DNA of 64,000 nucleotides from Nitratireductor alexandrii (GTDB lineage Bacteria > Pseudomonadota > Alphaproteobacteria > Rhizobiales > Rhizobiaceae), in assembly GCF_004000215.1 (NCBI RefSeq), contig NZ_RBVY01000006.1, positions 226,718-290,717 of the forward strand. The letters are read 5' to 3'. Positions 42,982 through 51,233 of the stretch are shown here, in pieces. The notes beneath the pieces are model-generated. The model saw nothing but the letters and a program-made list of their open reading frames with translations, was not told the origin of the DNA and ran no database searches. Numbering within the stretch: position 1 is the stretch's first letter; each line of letters opens with the position of its first letter. Both the position numbers and the translations under genes were made by a program.

Positions 42982-44028
42982 TCATAGCCACGCTTGGTAA
43001 AGGAGCCCGCTCGCCAGCGATCCGACCAGGGCAAGCACGATATAAAGCACGAACACCGGGCGCCGCACCAGGGCGAAGACGGCGATCGCGGCGGGCAACG
43101 ACGTCACGCCGCCGGCCACGAGAAAGGCAAGCCCGGCACCCGGCGCCATGCCCTGCTCGATCAAGCCCGACACCAGCGGCAGCGCCGCGTAGCCGTTGAG
43201 ATAGGCGGGGACGCCGACCAGGGTCGCGGTGACGATCGGCGCGATTCCCGCGCCGCCAAGGCCGGAGGCGATCCATTCCTGCGGAACATAGGCCAGCATC
43301 AAGCTTTCCAGCAGGAAGGCGAGGCTGAGCCATTTGAGCAGAAACAGCGTCGCCGAGCCGGCCGCGCGCGCGAAGCGGGTGCGCCGCTCGGGCTCGGACC
43401 AGAACGACCAGGCGACCGGGCCTGGAGCGCGGACCGCCGACGCGCCGCAGCCGCCATTGCCGACGCCCGGCCGCAGCGGATCGCCAAGCAGTCCCATCTG
43501 CATCAACAGATGGGTCGCGTAGCCGCCGAACAGTCCGAGCCCCACGGCCGCGAACGTCTTGGCGAGCGCGAACTCGAACCCGAGAAGCCCCGATGTCAGG
43601 ACGAACATCGACGGGTCGATCACCGGCGAGGCGAGCCAGAACGCCATCACGCCGGACAGCGGCACCCCCATGGCCAGGAGCGCGGCAATCAGCGGGATAA
43701 CCCCGCACGAGCAGAACGGCGACAGACCGCCGAATGCGGCGGCGATCGCGATCATGACCAGCGGCGAACCGGCAAAGACACGGGCGATCAAATTGTCGGC
43801 CCCGCTCGCCGTCGCATAGGCCGCGACCGCGATCGAAAGCACGAGATAGGGCGCGGTCTCCGCCAGCGAGCCAATCACGAACCACAGGCTGAGCCGCGCC
43901 TGGGCCGGGGCCAGCGCGGCGAGGAGAGCCAGGATCAGGGCGGTAACCAGCCAGACGCCGCCGCCGCGCCACGCCTCGCGGACAAGGCCCGTTCCCCGAT
44001 TTCCGATCCGCAAAAAAGCTTCCGTCAT
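42982..44028 (-). CDS. UPF0718-family permease (ArsP/SO_0444 type)
   Basis: This 348-residue inner-membrane permease has about eight to ten helices. The family hallmark is the Cys-rich loop LSPFCSCGVIPLIAALLAMG; ASPVIDPSMFVLT and GVPAYLNGYAALPLV are repeated inverted-topology motifs. Characterised relatives such as ArsP export trivalent organoarsenicals, but many members are uncharacterised. A Gly/Cys-containing cytoplasmic loop (PGVGNGGCGAS) separates the halves. The promoter upstream has an inverted repeat between -35 and -10, which suggests local repression, although no ArsR gene is adjacent. Confidence 0.85.
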   Translation of the reverse strand: MTEAFLRIGNRGTGLVREAWRGGGVWLVTALILALLAALAPAQARLSLWFVIGSLAETAPYLVLSIAVAAYATASGADNLIARVFAGSPLVMIAIAAAFGGLSPFCSCGVIPLIAALLAMGVPLSGVMAFWLASPVIDPSMFVLTSGLLGFEFALAKTFAAVGLGLFGGYATHLLMQMGLLGDPLRPGVGNGGCGASAVRAPGPVAWSFWSEPERRTRFARAAGSATLFLLKWLSLAFLLESLMLAYVPQEWIASGLGGAGIAPIVTATLVGVPAYLNGYAALPLVSGLIEQGMAPGAGLAFLVAGGVTSLPAAIAVFALVRRPVFVLYIVLALVGSLASGLLYQAWL

Positions 44029-44152
44029 CTCGACCTGTCCGGCTGTTGGTTTCCGGGAGCGGGGCAGACGGCCCCGCCCTGTGACGGCACGACACCGATA
44101 TATCGACAGCGCACAGGCGCTCGTCCGCCCTGCGACGTATCTGTTTAAAAAC

Positions 44153-44180
44153 TATATAACTAATTTTCTAGTTTAATCAA
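44153..44180 (-). promoter_or_regulatory. Promoter with operator-like repeat for the UPF0718 permease
   Basis: On the minus strand TTGATT (44180-44175), a 16-bp spacer and TATATA (44158-44153) form a good promoter. AACTA-N6-TAGTT (44158-44173) fills the spacer, where a bound repressor would compete with polymerase. The segment is strikingly AT-rich for this genome. Confidence 0.55.
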
Positions 44181-44304
44181 GCGCCATCCGTACCTGCCAA
44201 GGACCGACCGCCGTGACCTGGATCACCTGATCTTGGCGCAACGGCGGGCGACCGTCACAAGCCCGCCATTCGAGCCGGCGACCGCGTGCGTGACATCGAA
44301 AGGG

Positions 44305-45513
44305 TCACCGGCGACTGTCGAGCACCTTCTCCCGTGAGCGAAGCAGCAGCAGACCCAGCCATACCAGCACTGCCATGGTTGCCGAATAGCCGGCCAGCGG
44401 CCAGGCCGTGTCGCCGTCCAGCAGCGTGATCCAGGCCGTTCCGACGACGCTTACGATCAGGCTTTGCAGGCAGAAATAGAAGGCGACCGCCGCGCCTGCG
44501 ATGTGGTCGAACTGCGACAGAGCGCCATTCGCGGTGACCGATACCGTCAAGACGATACCGACCGCCGCGACCCACATCGGCAGGATGAACGTCGCAAAGG
44601 ACGCCGTGCCGAAGAGTTGGGCAAGCCCCAATAGCGTCGCCCCGCACAGGAGCAGGGCCATTCCGCGGGCCACGCACCCGGCGACGCCCCATCTGGTAAC
44701 GAACGCCTTGGTAAAGCGGGTGGTCGCGATCATCACCGCCGCGACACTTGCGAAGGCGAGGCTGAAGCCGATCTGCGAATAGCCGGCCGGCCCTATCAGC
44801 ACGCGCGGCGCCGTCGAGAAAAACACGAAAAACGTGCCCATCGCCGCGCCGAATGCGGTCGTGTAGACCCAAAAGGCCGGACTTCGGAAAATCGGCAGCA
44901 CCGATCTGCGGCTTTGCGCCCGGTCCAGGGGCCGCGTTTCCGGCCATTTCAGGCTGGCGTTCGCAACCGCGATCGCGGCCATCGCCGCTAGCGCGACGAA
45001 AATCGCCCGCCATCCGAAAATGCCGGCGATCGACGCGCCGACGATCGGGCCCAGCGCCGGAACGAATGCGAGGATCGAACCGAACAGGCCGTATATGACC
45101 GCGCCTTCGGGGCGTTCGGCATAGATGTCGCGGATCGTCGCGAAGGTCGCGACCAGCATGGCCGACGCGCCGATCGCCTGGAGGACCCGAAACGTGACGA
45201 AAAGCGTCGCGGTGGAGACCGAGGCCATCCCGACGGAAGCGGCGAGGAACAGCCCTGCCCCGCACAGCAGGACCGGACGACGCCCGACGCGGTCCGACAA
45301 GGGCCCGAAGACCACCTGCCCGACGCCAAGCATCACCATGTAGAGGCTGAGCGTCAGTTGAATCACCAGCGGCGTGGTGTTCAGCACGCCGGGCATCGCC
45401 GGAACGACGGGAAGATAGATGTCCATTGCCAGCGACGCCAGGACATCGAAGGGCGCCATCAGAAGCAGGGTCGACGGCAGCGTATAGGCCCATTTGGGGC
45501 GCGGTGTGGTCAT
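44305..45513 (-). CDS. floR: FloR/CmlA-like phenicol efflux MFS transporter
   Basis: This 402-residue, 12-helix major facilitator of the Bcr/CflA drug:proton antiporter group closely follows FloR/CmlA as I recall them: the N-terminus PFDVLASLAMDIYLPVVPAM, LTLSLYMVMLGVGQVVFGPL, motif A SDRVGRRPVLL, VPALGPIVGA, and RRSVLPIFRSPAFWVYTTAF. Florfenicol exporters are about 404 residues, the same length. I see no insertion sequence, integron site or transposase nearby, and the base composition is like its neighbours, so it looks like a resident chromosomal gene. Actual drug range is untested. Confidence 0.85.
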   Translation of the reverse strand: MTTPRPKWAYTLPSTLLLMAPFDVLASLAMDIYLPVVPAMPGVLNTTPLVIQLTLSLYMVMLGVGQVVFGPLSDRVGRRPVLLCGAGLFLAASVGMASVSTATLFVTFRVLQAIGASAMLVATFATIRDIYAERPEGAVIYGLFGSILAFVPALGPIVGASIAGIFGWRAIFVALAAMAAIAVANASLKWPETRPLDRAQSRRSVLPIFRSPAFWVYTTAFGAAMGTFFVFFSTAPRVLIGPAGYSQIGFSLAFASVAAVMIATTRFTKAFVTRWGVAGCVARGMALLLCGATLLGLAQLFGTASFATFILPMWVAAVGIVLTVSVTANGALSQFDHIAGAAVAFYFCLQSLIVSVVGTAWITLLDGDTAWPLAGYSATMAVLVWLGLLLLRSREKVLDSRR

Positions 45514-45727
45514 GACGAAACGTCCGCTCGAAAGGAAAACGAACGGCGTCCACGCGTCAGGGACCGGCTGGAACGAGACGAACGGAACGCCGCAGCAACA
45601 AGGAGAGTTGCTGCGGCCTATCTGTCTGTTGAAACGACGCTTCCCATACCTGCCACCGGAAAACAGCTGATGGTGCGGCGCTTATCCGACAAAGCCGCGT
45701 TTGGCAATATCGTGGCCGTCAAATGCC

Positions 45728-46843
45728 TCAGCGCGGCGCCTGGCGCTCGAGCACGGCGTAAAAATCCTCGAAGATTGCGTCGCGATTGATGTCGAAGGCT
45801 TCCAGCATCGCGTGGCGCCCGCCGGGATGGCGCCAGTAAAGTTCCTCGTCGAGAACCGGGGAGGTGGTCAGCGTGGTGGCGACGTAGCTTGGGTCGAACA
45901 GCCAGGCGATGTTGATCACGTCCCAGATCACCCAGGTCTTGGTCTGCGCCTCGCTGATCGCGAACATCTCGTGCAGCGGATTGTGCGTGTAGAGATGGAA
46001 CAGATAATCGCCGATGGCGCCGCGGCCTTTGACGAAGCGCTCCATCTCCGGCAGCGATATCTTCAGCTGCGCGCCGACATGGTAGCCCGGCAGGTAGACA
46101 TGCGGCACGCCGCAATCGAACAACAGCCGCGAGGCCAGCCGGTCCTGCACCAGATTGAGCGACGGCTTGTTGGAAAACGGCGCATGGGAGGGAAAGCCCG
46201 AGGTCCACACCACGACGATGTTTTCGATGATGTCGGGTGCCATCAGCAGGGCCGAGGCGACATTGGTCAACGCCCCCATCGCGGCGATGTAGAGCGGGCC
46301 GTCGCCCTTGGCGCGCGCGCGTTCGATGATGAACCGCGCCGCCGGCGTGTCGAGCGGCTCCTCAAGGCTGGTCAGATAGCCGGGCGAGCCGCGAAACGCC
46401 TTGCCGTCGGCCGGCAGATGGCATTTGTCGAACACGCGCAAAATTTCCTGATAGGAGAGCTCCGCGCCCTCCTCCGGTCCGACGAAGCGGATGTCCTCGG
46501 CCCGCCGCCCGGCCGCGACCACTCGTTCGGCCCAGCCGCCGAGCCCGCCCATGAAGCGCTCCTCCTCGGCGTCCTTGGGCCCGCCGGCGCGCACGATCTC
46601 GGTGCTGCGGATCAGCCCGTCGCGATGATGCGCGAAGGAAAACGGCACCGCGGTCACCCCTTCCAGATCGAGCCGCTCGGGACAAAGCAGCGCCCAGGCC
46701 AGCGCGTACTGGTCGTCGATCTCGTTGGCCGCGTCGGTGTCGATGATGACCCGCGGCCGCGCCGCCGGTCGCCCCAGGCGCTTTCTCACCAGTTCGGGAG
46801 GAAGTGTGGGGAAGCGCTCCAGGATCGAAGCCGGTGTCGTCAT
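45728..46843 (-). CDS. Nucleoside hydrolase-like protein (divergent)
   Basis: This 371-residue protein of the nucleoside hydrolase fold has the metal site VIIDTDAANEIDDQYALAWA and MGALTNVASALL, but the segment corresponding to GN-TP-EFN-DPEAA of typical enzymes is not recognisable. It is therefore a distant subfamily that may act on another glycoside. It is the last gene of an ABC transporter operon, 13 nt after the second permease, so the imported compound is probably its substrate. Confidence 0.85.
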   Translation of the reverse strand: MTTPASILERFPTLPPELVRKRLGRPAARPRVIIDTDAANEIDDQYALAWALLCPERLDLEGVTAVPFSFAHHRDGLIRSTEIVRAGGPKDAEEERFMGGLGGWAERVVAAGRRAEDIRFVGPEEGAELSYQEILRVFDKCHLPADGKAFRGSPGYLTSLEEPLDTPAARFIIERARAKGDGPLYIAAMGALTNVASALLMAPDIIENIVVVWTSGFPSHAPFSNKPSLNLVQDRLASRLLFDCGVPHVYLPGYHVGAQLKISLPEMERFVKGRGAIGDYLFHLYTHNPLHEMFAISEAQTKTWVIWDVINIAWLFDPSYVATTLTTSPVLDEELYWRHPGGRHAMLEAFDINRDAIFEDFYAVLERQAPR

Positions 46844-46856
46844 GATGGTCGTGTCC

Positions 46857-47717
46857 TCAATTTCCGAAACCCTTGCCGAACGCCTCTTCCTTGATGAAGC
46901 GTTCCGACAGGATGAGCAGGATGATCCCCGGCAGGGTGACGATCAGCGTGATGCCGGCGGCCGAGGCGTCGAGCGTGCCGCCGGAAATCTTGGAAAACAG
47001 CAGCGTCGGCAGCGTGACGATCTGGCCCTGGCCGAGGAAAAAGGTCAAAAGGAAGATGTTGGTCGATACCAGGAAGGTGAACAGCGCTCCCGCCACCACG
47101 CCCGGCAGCAGCATCGGCAGCGTCACGCGCCACAGGATCTGCCGGCGGTTGGCGCCCAGGATCATCGCCTGTTCCTCGAAATCCCGGCCCAGCCCCTGAT
47201 AGACCGCCGTCAGCATGCGCACCATGTAGGGAATGGTCGGGATCAGATGGGCGATGATGATGCCGACATAGCTGCCGGCCAGGCCGAGCCGGATGAAGAT
47301 CATCAACAGCGCGATGCCGATGGCCGCCTCCGGCACGATTAGCGGCAGGGACAGGAAGAACTCGAACGCGCTCTTGCCGCGAAAGCGCTCGCGCGCCAGA
47401 ACCCTGGCCGCGGGCAGGCAGATCGCCAGGCAGATCACCGTGACGACGCTGCCGATGAAAACGGTATTGACCGTCGCCTCCCAGACCCGCGAATAGGGCG
47501 AGAACACGTAGTCCCAGGCGAGCGGCAGCATCGACTTGTCGCGCTGCTCCAGCCACCAGGTCGACGGCAGCAGGTCCGGCCAGGCCCAGCGGAACGCGAA
47601 ACTCTGGATCAGCAGCGGAATGAACGGCCCCAGAATGAAGCCGGCGATCACGATCAGATAGAATTTCTGAAACGGCGACAGGCGCTCCGACAGGCTCTGC
47701 ACGTGTTTGAAGGCCAT
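46857..47717 (-). CDS. ABC transporter permease (PotC-like)
   Basis: This 286-residue six-helix permease of the spermidine/putrescine/thiamine class has the EAA loop EEQAMILGANRRQILWRVTL. It starts 1 nt after the stop of the partner permease. Confidence 0.9.
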   Translation of the reverse strand: MAFKHVQSLSERLSPFQKFYLIVIAGFILGPFIPLLIQSFAFRWAWPDLLPSTWWLEQRDKSMLPLAWDYVFSPYSRVWEATVNTVFIGSVVTVICLAICLPAARVLARERFRGKSAFEFFLSLPLIVPEAAIGIALLMIFIRLGLAGSYVGIIIAHLIPTIPYMVRMLTAVYQGLGRDFEEQAMILGANRRQILWRVTLPMLLPGVVAGALFTFLVSTNIFLLTFFLGQGQIVTLPTLLFSKISGGTLDASAAGITLIVTLPGIILLILSERFIKEEAFGKGFGN

Positions 47718-47718
47718 C

Positions 47719-48621
47719 TCAGTTCCGCCCCATATTCATCTCGTAGCGCCGATAGGCGGCCAGATAGGCGAAAAGGATGACCCCGGAGACGAGGCCGATC
47801 GACACCACCGTCGCCATGCCCTGTAGCTGCAGCGTGTAGTCGGCGTCGTTGAAATAGCGCCACGCCACCACCGGCAATGTGTCGGGAAAGCCGCCGCCGA
47901 GGATGAAGGGCGCCTCGAAGGCCCCGACATTGAAGGCGAAGCAGATCAGCGTCGAGGACACGATGCCGGGCAGGATTTGCGGCAGGGTCACGCGGAAAAA
48001 GATCGTCTTGCGGTCGGCCCCCAGGATCGCGGCCGCCTCCTCCGTCTCGCGCCCGATCCCCAACAGGACCGCGTAGACGGCGAGCGTGATGAAGGGCACC
48101 TGTTTCCACACATAAACGGCGATGATACCCCAGCCGTAATGGGTCTTCAGGATCTGCGGAAACTGGCCCGGATCGTCGATCAGCCCGGCAAAGGCGGCGA
48201 GTCTCGACAACATGCCGCCATTGCTCAGCATCAACACGGCGAGTGCGATGCCGACCGTGTAGGGGATCATCAGCGGCAGCTTGTAGAGATATTTGTAGAA
48301 GGTCTTGCCGGGAAACGCCTTGATCAGCGCCAGCGCGAGAAGAACCGCCAGCACCAGCGCGATCACCGTCGACACGGTGGCGTAATAAAGCGTCAGCCCG
48401 AGCGACCACCAGAACGAGGTCGACGACCACAGCGCCCCGAAATAGGAAAAATCGGGAAAGGTGTTGACGCCGAACCAGGGCGCGAAGCCGAGCGACTGCA
48501 GAACCGCCAGCACCAGCGCCCCGCCGAACAGCACGAACAGCACCGCCAGGATCGGCGTCAGTTGCAGGATGACGCGCAGCCGCTCCCGTCTGCGCATCGT
48601 GTCGTGTCGTGCCTGTGTCAC
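47719..48621 (-). CDS. ABC transporter permease (PotB-like)
   Basis: This 300-residue six-helix permease has the EAA loop EEAAAILGADRKTIFFRVTL. The GTG at 48621 lies just after CCGGAGG; a later ATG in MRRRERLRV is possible. It follows a strong hairpin after the receptor gene. Confidence 0.9.
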   Translation of the reverse strand: MTQARHDTMRRRERLRVILQLTPILAVLFVLFGGALVLAVLQSLGFAPWFGVNTFPDFSYFGALWSSTSFWWSLGLTLYYATVSTVIALVLAVLLALALIKAFPGKTFYKYLYKLPLMIPYTVGIALAVLMLSNGGMLSRLAAFAGLIDDPGQFPQILKTHYGWGIIAVYVWKQVPFITLAVYAVLLGIGRETEEAAAILGADRKTIFFRVTLPQILPGIVSSTLICFAFNVGAFEAPFILGGGFPDTLPVVAWRYFNDADYTLQLQGMATVVSIGLVSGVILFAYLAAYRRYEMNMGRN

Positions 48622-48642
48622 CGTGGCCTCCGGGCGGAGCTT

Positions 48643-48667
48643 CCGCCGCCGCCCAAGGCGGCGGCGG
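48643..48667 (-). promoter_or_regulatory. Intercistronic hairpin after the second ABC receptor gene
   Basis: CCGCCGCCGCC and GGCGGCGGCGG form an 11-bp stem with a 3-nt loop, 8 nt after the receptor stop and about 21 nt before the permease start. No T-run is present. Confidence 0.72.
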
Positions 48668-48675
48668 CGTTGGCG

Positions 48676-50022
48676 TTACTTGTTCAGGTTCTCCGCCGCG
48701 CGCGCGACGATGTCGGCGATCGGCGCGTCGCTACCGCGCTCGATATAGTCCAGCCAGGTCGCCTCGATCACGTCGACCAGCGTGGCGTTGGTGTCGGGGG
48801 CGGTGTTGGCGTCGAGTTCGGCCGGGTCCACGCCGACATGGCCGGGCGAGGCCTCGGCGAGCGCGGCCACGTCTTCATCCGACAGTTTCCAGGGATCGAT
48901 GCCGGCCGGCATGCCGACATTCTTCAGCTTGGACACCTGCGAATCGACCGAGGTCATGTAGTTGACCAGCACCAGCGCGGCGGCCGGGTTCGGCGCGTTG
49001 GCCGGGATCGCCAGATAGTTCTTGTTCTTGATCATGTTGCCCTTGGGAAAGATGAATTCCTGGGCTTGTTCGGGATAGGTCCCGGTCGCAAGGCCGGTCG
49101 CCACGGCGTAGAGGCCGAACTTGCAGTTGAAGTTCACCTCGCCGTTGAGGAACAGCCCGTCGAGTGCGGCATTGTCTTCGGGATAACGCGGCTTGCCGCC
49201 ATTGGCGTCCAGAAGCAGCGGCTCCAGTTCCTTGAGGTATTCTAGACCCGGCGTGATCAGGCGCGCGAGTTCGGCAGCTCCGATCTCGTCGAGCGAGGCC
49301 TGGAAGGCCTCCGCGCCGTTGCCGTCCGGATTATGCGCGTAGATCGCGGCCTGGACGAACGTGTTGCCGAGATAATGCGGCGGCTTGATATAGGTGAACT
49401 TGCCCGGATTCTTCTCCAGATAGGCGCGCAGTTCCTCGAAGGTCGACGGCACGTCGCCGGCCTCTACGCGCGCGGCGTTGACCGCGCACACATATTGCTC
49501 GCCCGACCACGGCATTTCCTTGCCCTCGGTCTCGACGCCGAAATCCCGGAAATTGAGCAGCGAGCGGCTGTCGGACTGGTCCCATTCGATGTTGACCGCG
49601 TTCGGCAGCAATTGCGCGAAGCTGCCGAACAGCGCGTCCTGGCGCTTCAGGGTGGCGAAATTCTCGCCGTTCAGCCAGATCGCGTCGACGCTGCCCTCTC
49701 CGACGCCCTTGCCGGAATTTTTCTCTGCCAGCACCAGGTCGATGGCGTCCTTGGTGCTGGTGATGCGCACGGGGTTGAGCTTGACGCCCTCCGCCTCGAG
49801 CGCCGGCGCGACCACGCGGTCCATCCACACGTTCAAGACATCGTTGCCGCCCCAATAATAGAGATTGACGGTCCCTTCCTCCTTGGCCCGGGCCTGGACT
49901 GTGTCCCAGCCGGCCGATCCGTCCAGGAACGCGTCGCGGAACTGCTGGGCCTGTTCATCGGCGAAGGCGGCGGTGCCGTACATCACGAGTGCGGCGGCGA
50001 GATATTTTGGGGTCGATCGCAT
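48676..50022 (-). CDS. ABC transporter substrate-binding protein (YnjB-like)
   Basis: This 448-residue periplasmic receptor of the large extracellular solute-binding class has a signal peptide (about 1-21, TAAFA-DE) and blocks VNLYYWGGNDVLNVWMDRVV, VDAIWLNGENFATLK and MPWSGEQYVCAVN. GGAGGAAACA precedes the ATG. It is the second gene of an ATPase-receptor-permease-permease-hydrolase operon under an AATTTGT-N4-ACAAATT site. Confidence 0.88.
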   Translation of the reverse strand: MRSTPKYLAAALVMYGTAAFADEQAQQFRDAFLDGSAGWDTVQARAKEEGTVNLYYWGGNDVLNVWMDRVVAPALEAEGVKLNPVRITSTKDAIDLVLAEKNSGKGVGEGSVDAIWLNGENFATLKRQDALFGSFAQLLPNAVNIEWDQSDSRSLLNFRDFGVETEGKEMPWSGEQYVCAVNAARVEAGDVPSTFEELRAYLEKNPGKFTYIKPPHYLGNTFVQAAIYAHNPDGNGAEAFQASLDEIGAAELARLITPGLEYLKELEPLLLDANGGKPRYPEDNAALDGLFLNGEVNFNCKFGLYAVATGLATGTYPEQAQEFIFPKGNMIKNKNYLAIPANAPNPAAALVLVNYMTSVDSQVSKLKNVGMPAGIDPWKLSDEDVAALAEASPGHVGVDPAELDANTAPDTNATLVDVIEATWLDYIERGSDAPIADIVARAAENLNK

Positions 50023-50043
50023 TGTTTCCTCCCGTTGGTGCAG

Positions 50044-51114
50044 TCAAATCTCGGTTTGGATCGTTCGCCTGGGCATCAGCCAGATTCGGTCCGGCGCAAT
50101 GTCGAGCCACACGGTGCTGCCGACATCGACAAGCCGGCGCGACTGTTCGCTGACGGACAGCCGCGCCTCGCCGCACGCCACCGTGTAGTTCACGTTGGCG
50201 CCGAAGAAGTCGCGCGCCACGATCTCGCCGGACAGCGCCTGGTGGGTCGCCGCGTCGGGCCGCTCGAGCATGTCGATCGCCTCCTCGCGCAGCACCACGT
50301 CGATCTCCTCGCCGGTCCGCAAATCCGCTCGCGGCGAGACCTTGAGCGTGCCGAAGGCGGTTTCCGCGCGGTCGGGCGCGGCAAGCCGGGCGGCAAACAA
50401 ATTGCTTGCCCCCATGAAATCGGCGACATCGGTCGTGCGCGGCCGCCGGTAAAGCGTGTCGGGCGTGTCGTATTGGGCGAGATGCCCGTCGAAAATCACC
50501 GCCACCCTGTCGGCCAGCTCCATCGCCTCGACCTGGTCGTGGGTGACGAAAATCGTGGTAATGCCGAAGCGCTGCTGGAGGTTGCGAATGAAGCGCCGCA
50601 TCTCGCCCCTGAGCTTGGTGTCGAGATTGGCGAGCGGCTCGTCCATCATCAGCACCGACGGCTTGGTGATCAGCGTGCGCGCGATCGCCACGCGCTGCAT
50701 CTGGCCGCCGGAAAGCTGGGCGGGAAACCGGTGCCGAAATCCGCTCAGCTGAACGACGTCGAGGATCTCGGCGAGCCGTTCTTCGATTTCCGCCTTGGGC
50801 ACCTTGCGCACGCTCAGTCCGAAGGCGACGTTTTTTTCCACCGTCATGTGCGGAAACAGCGCATAGCGCTGAAACACCATGCCGACATTGCGGTCCTGCA
50901 CCGGCAGATGCGACACGTCCTTGTCGTCGAACATGATCTCGCCGCTGGTCGGCGCCTCCAGCCCCGCGACCATACGCAAAGTGGTGGTCTTGCCGCAGCC
51001 CGAAGGGCCCAGCAGCGCGACCAACTCACCGGACTCGATCGTCAGATCGATATTCTCGATGGCGGTAAACGTGCCAAAGACCTTGCGCACACCGCTGAGC
51101 TGCACCTTCGTCAA
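50044..51114 (-). CDS. ABC transporter ATP-binding protein (PotA/FbpC type)
   Basis: This is the 356-residue ATPase of the operon: Walker A GPSGCGKTTTL, Q-loop VFQRYALFPHM, signature LSGGQMQRV, Walker B LMMDEPLANLD, switch His in VTHDQVEAM and a C-terminal TOBE domain (about 240-350). Translation begins at a TTG (51114) preceded by GGAGGAG. It is the promoter-proximal gene, an arrangement in which the ATPase comes before its receptor. Confidence 0.92.
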   Translation of the reverse strand: MTKVQLSGVRKVFGTFTAIENIDLTIESGELVALLGPSGCGKTTTLRMVAGLEAPTSGEIMFDDKDVSHLPVQDRNVGMVFQRYALFPHMTVEKNVAFGLSVRKVPKAEIEERLAEILDVVQLSGFRHRFPAQLSGGQMQRVAIARTLITKPSVLMMDEPLANLDTKLRGEMRRFIRNLQQRFGITTIFVTHDQVEAMELADRVAVIFDGHLAQYDTPDTLYRRPRTTDVADFMGASNLFAARLAAPDRAETAFGTLKVSPRADLRTGEEIDVVLREEAIDMLERPDAATHQALSGEIVARDFFGANVNYTVACGEARLSVSEQSRRLVDVGSTVWLDIAPDRIWLMPRRTIQTEI

Positions 51115-51149
51115 GCGCCGGTCTCCTCCCTTGGCCTATCGTATCCAAC

Positions 51150-51167
51150 CAATTTGTTAATACAAAT
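51150..51167. promoter_or_regulatory. Candidate GntR operator AATTTGT-TAAT-ACAAATT
   Basis: A perfect 7+7 inverted repeat with a 4-bp centre lies 36 bp upstream of the ATPase start. It is nearly identical to 62804-62821 and is flanked by further AT-rich sequence typical of a promoter. Confidence 0.78.
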
Positions 51168-51233
51168 TAATTCTAATCAAGCGACTATGTCAACCGGGTC
51201 CGGGCATTTCCCGCGGTCGCTGAGCACCCGTTT

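Noticed and set aside
44305..45513. FloR-like gene as a recently acquired mobile resistance gene
   Set aside because: No insertion sequence, transposase, integron recombination site or composition break was found in the flanks, and codon usage looks like the neighbours.
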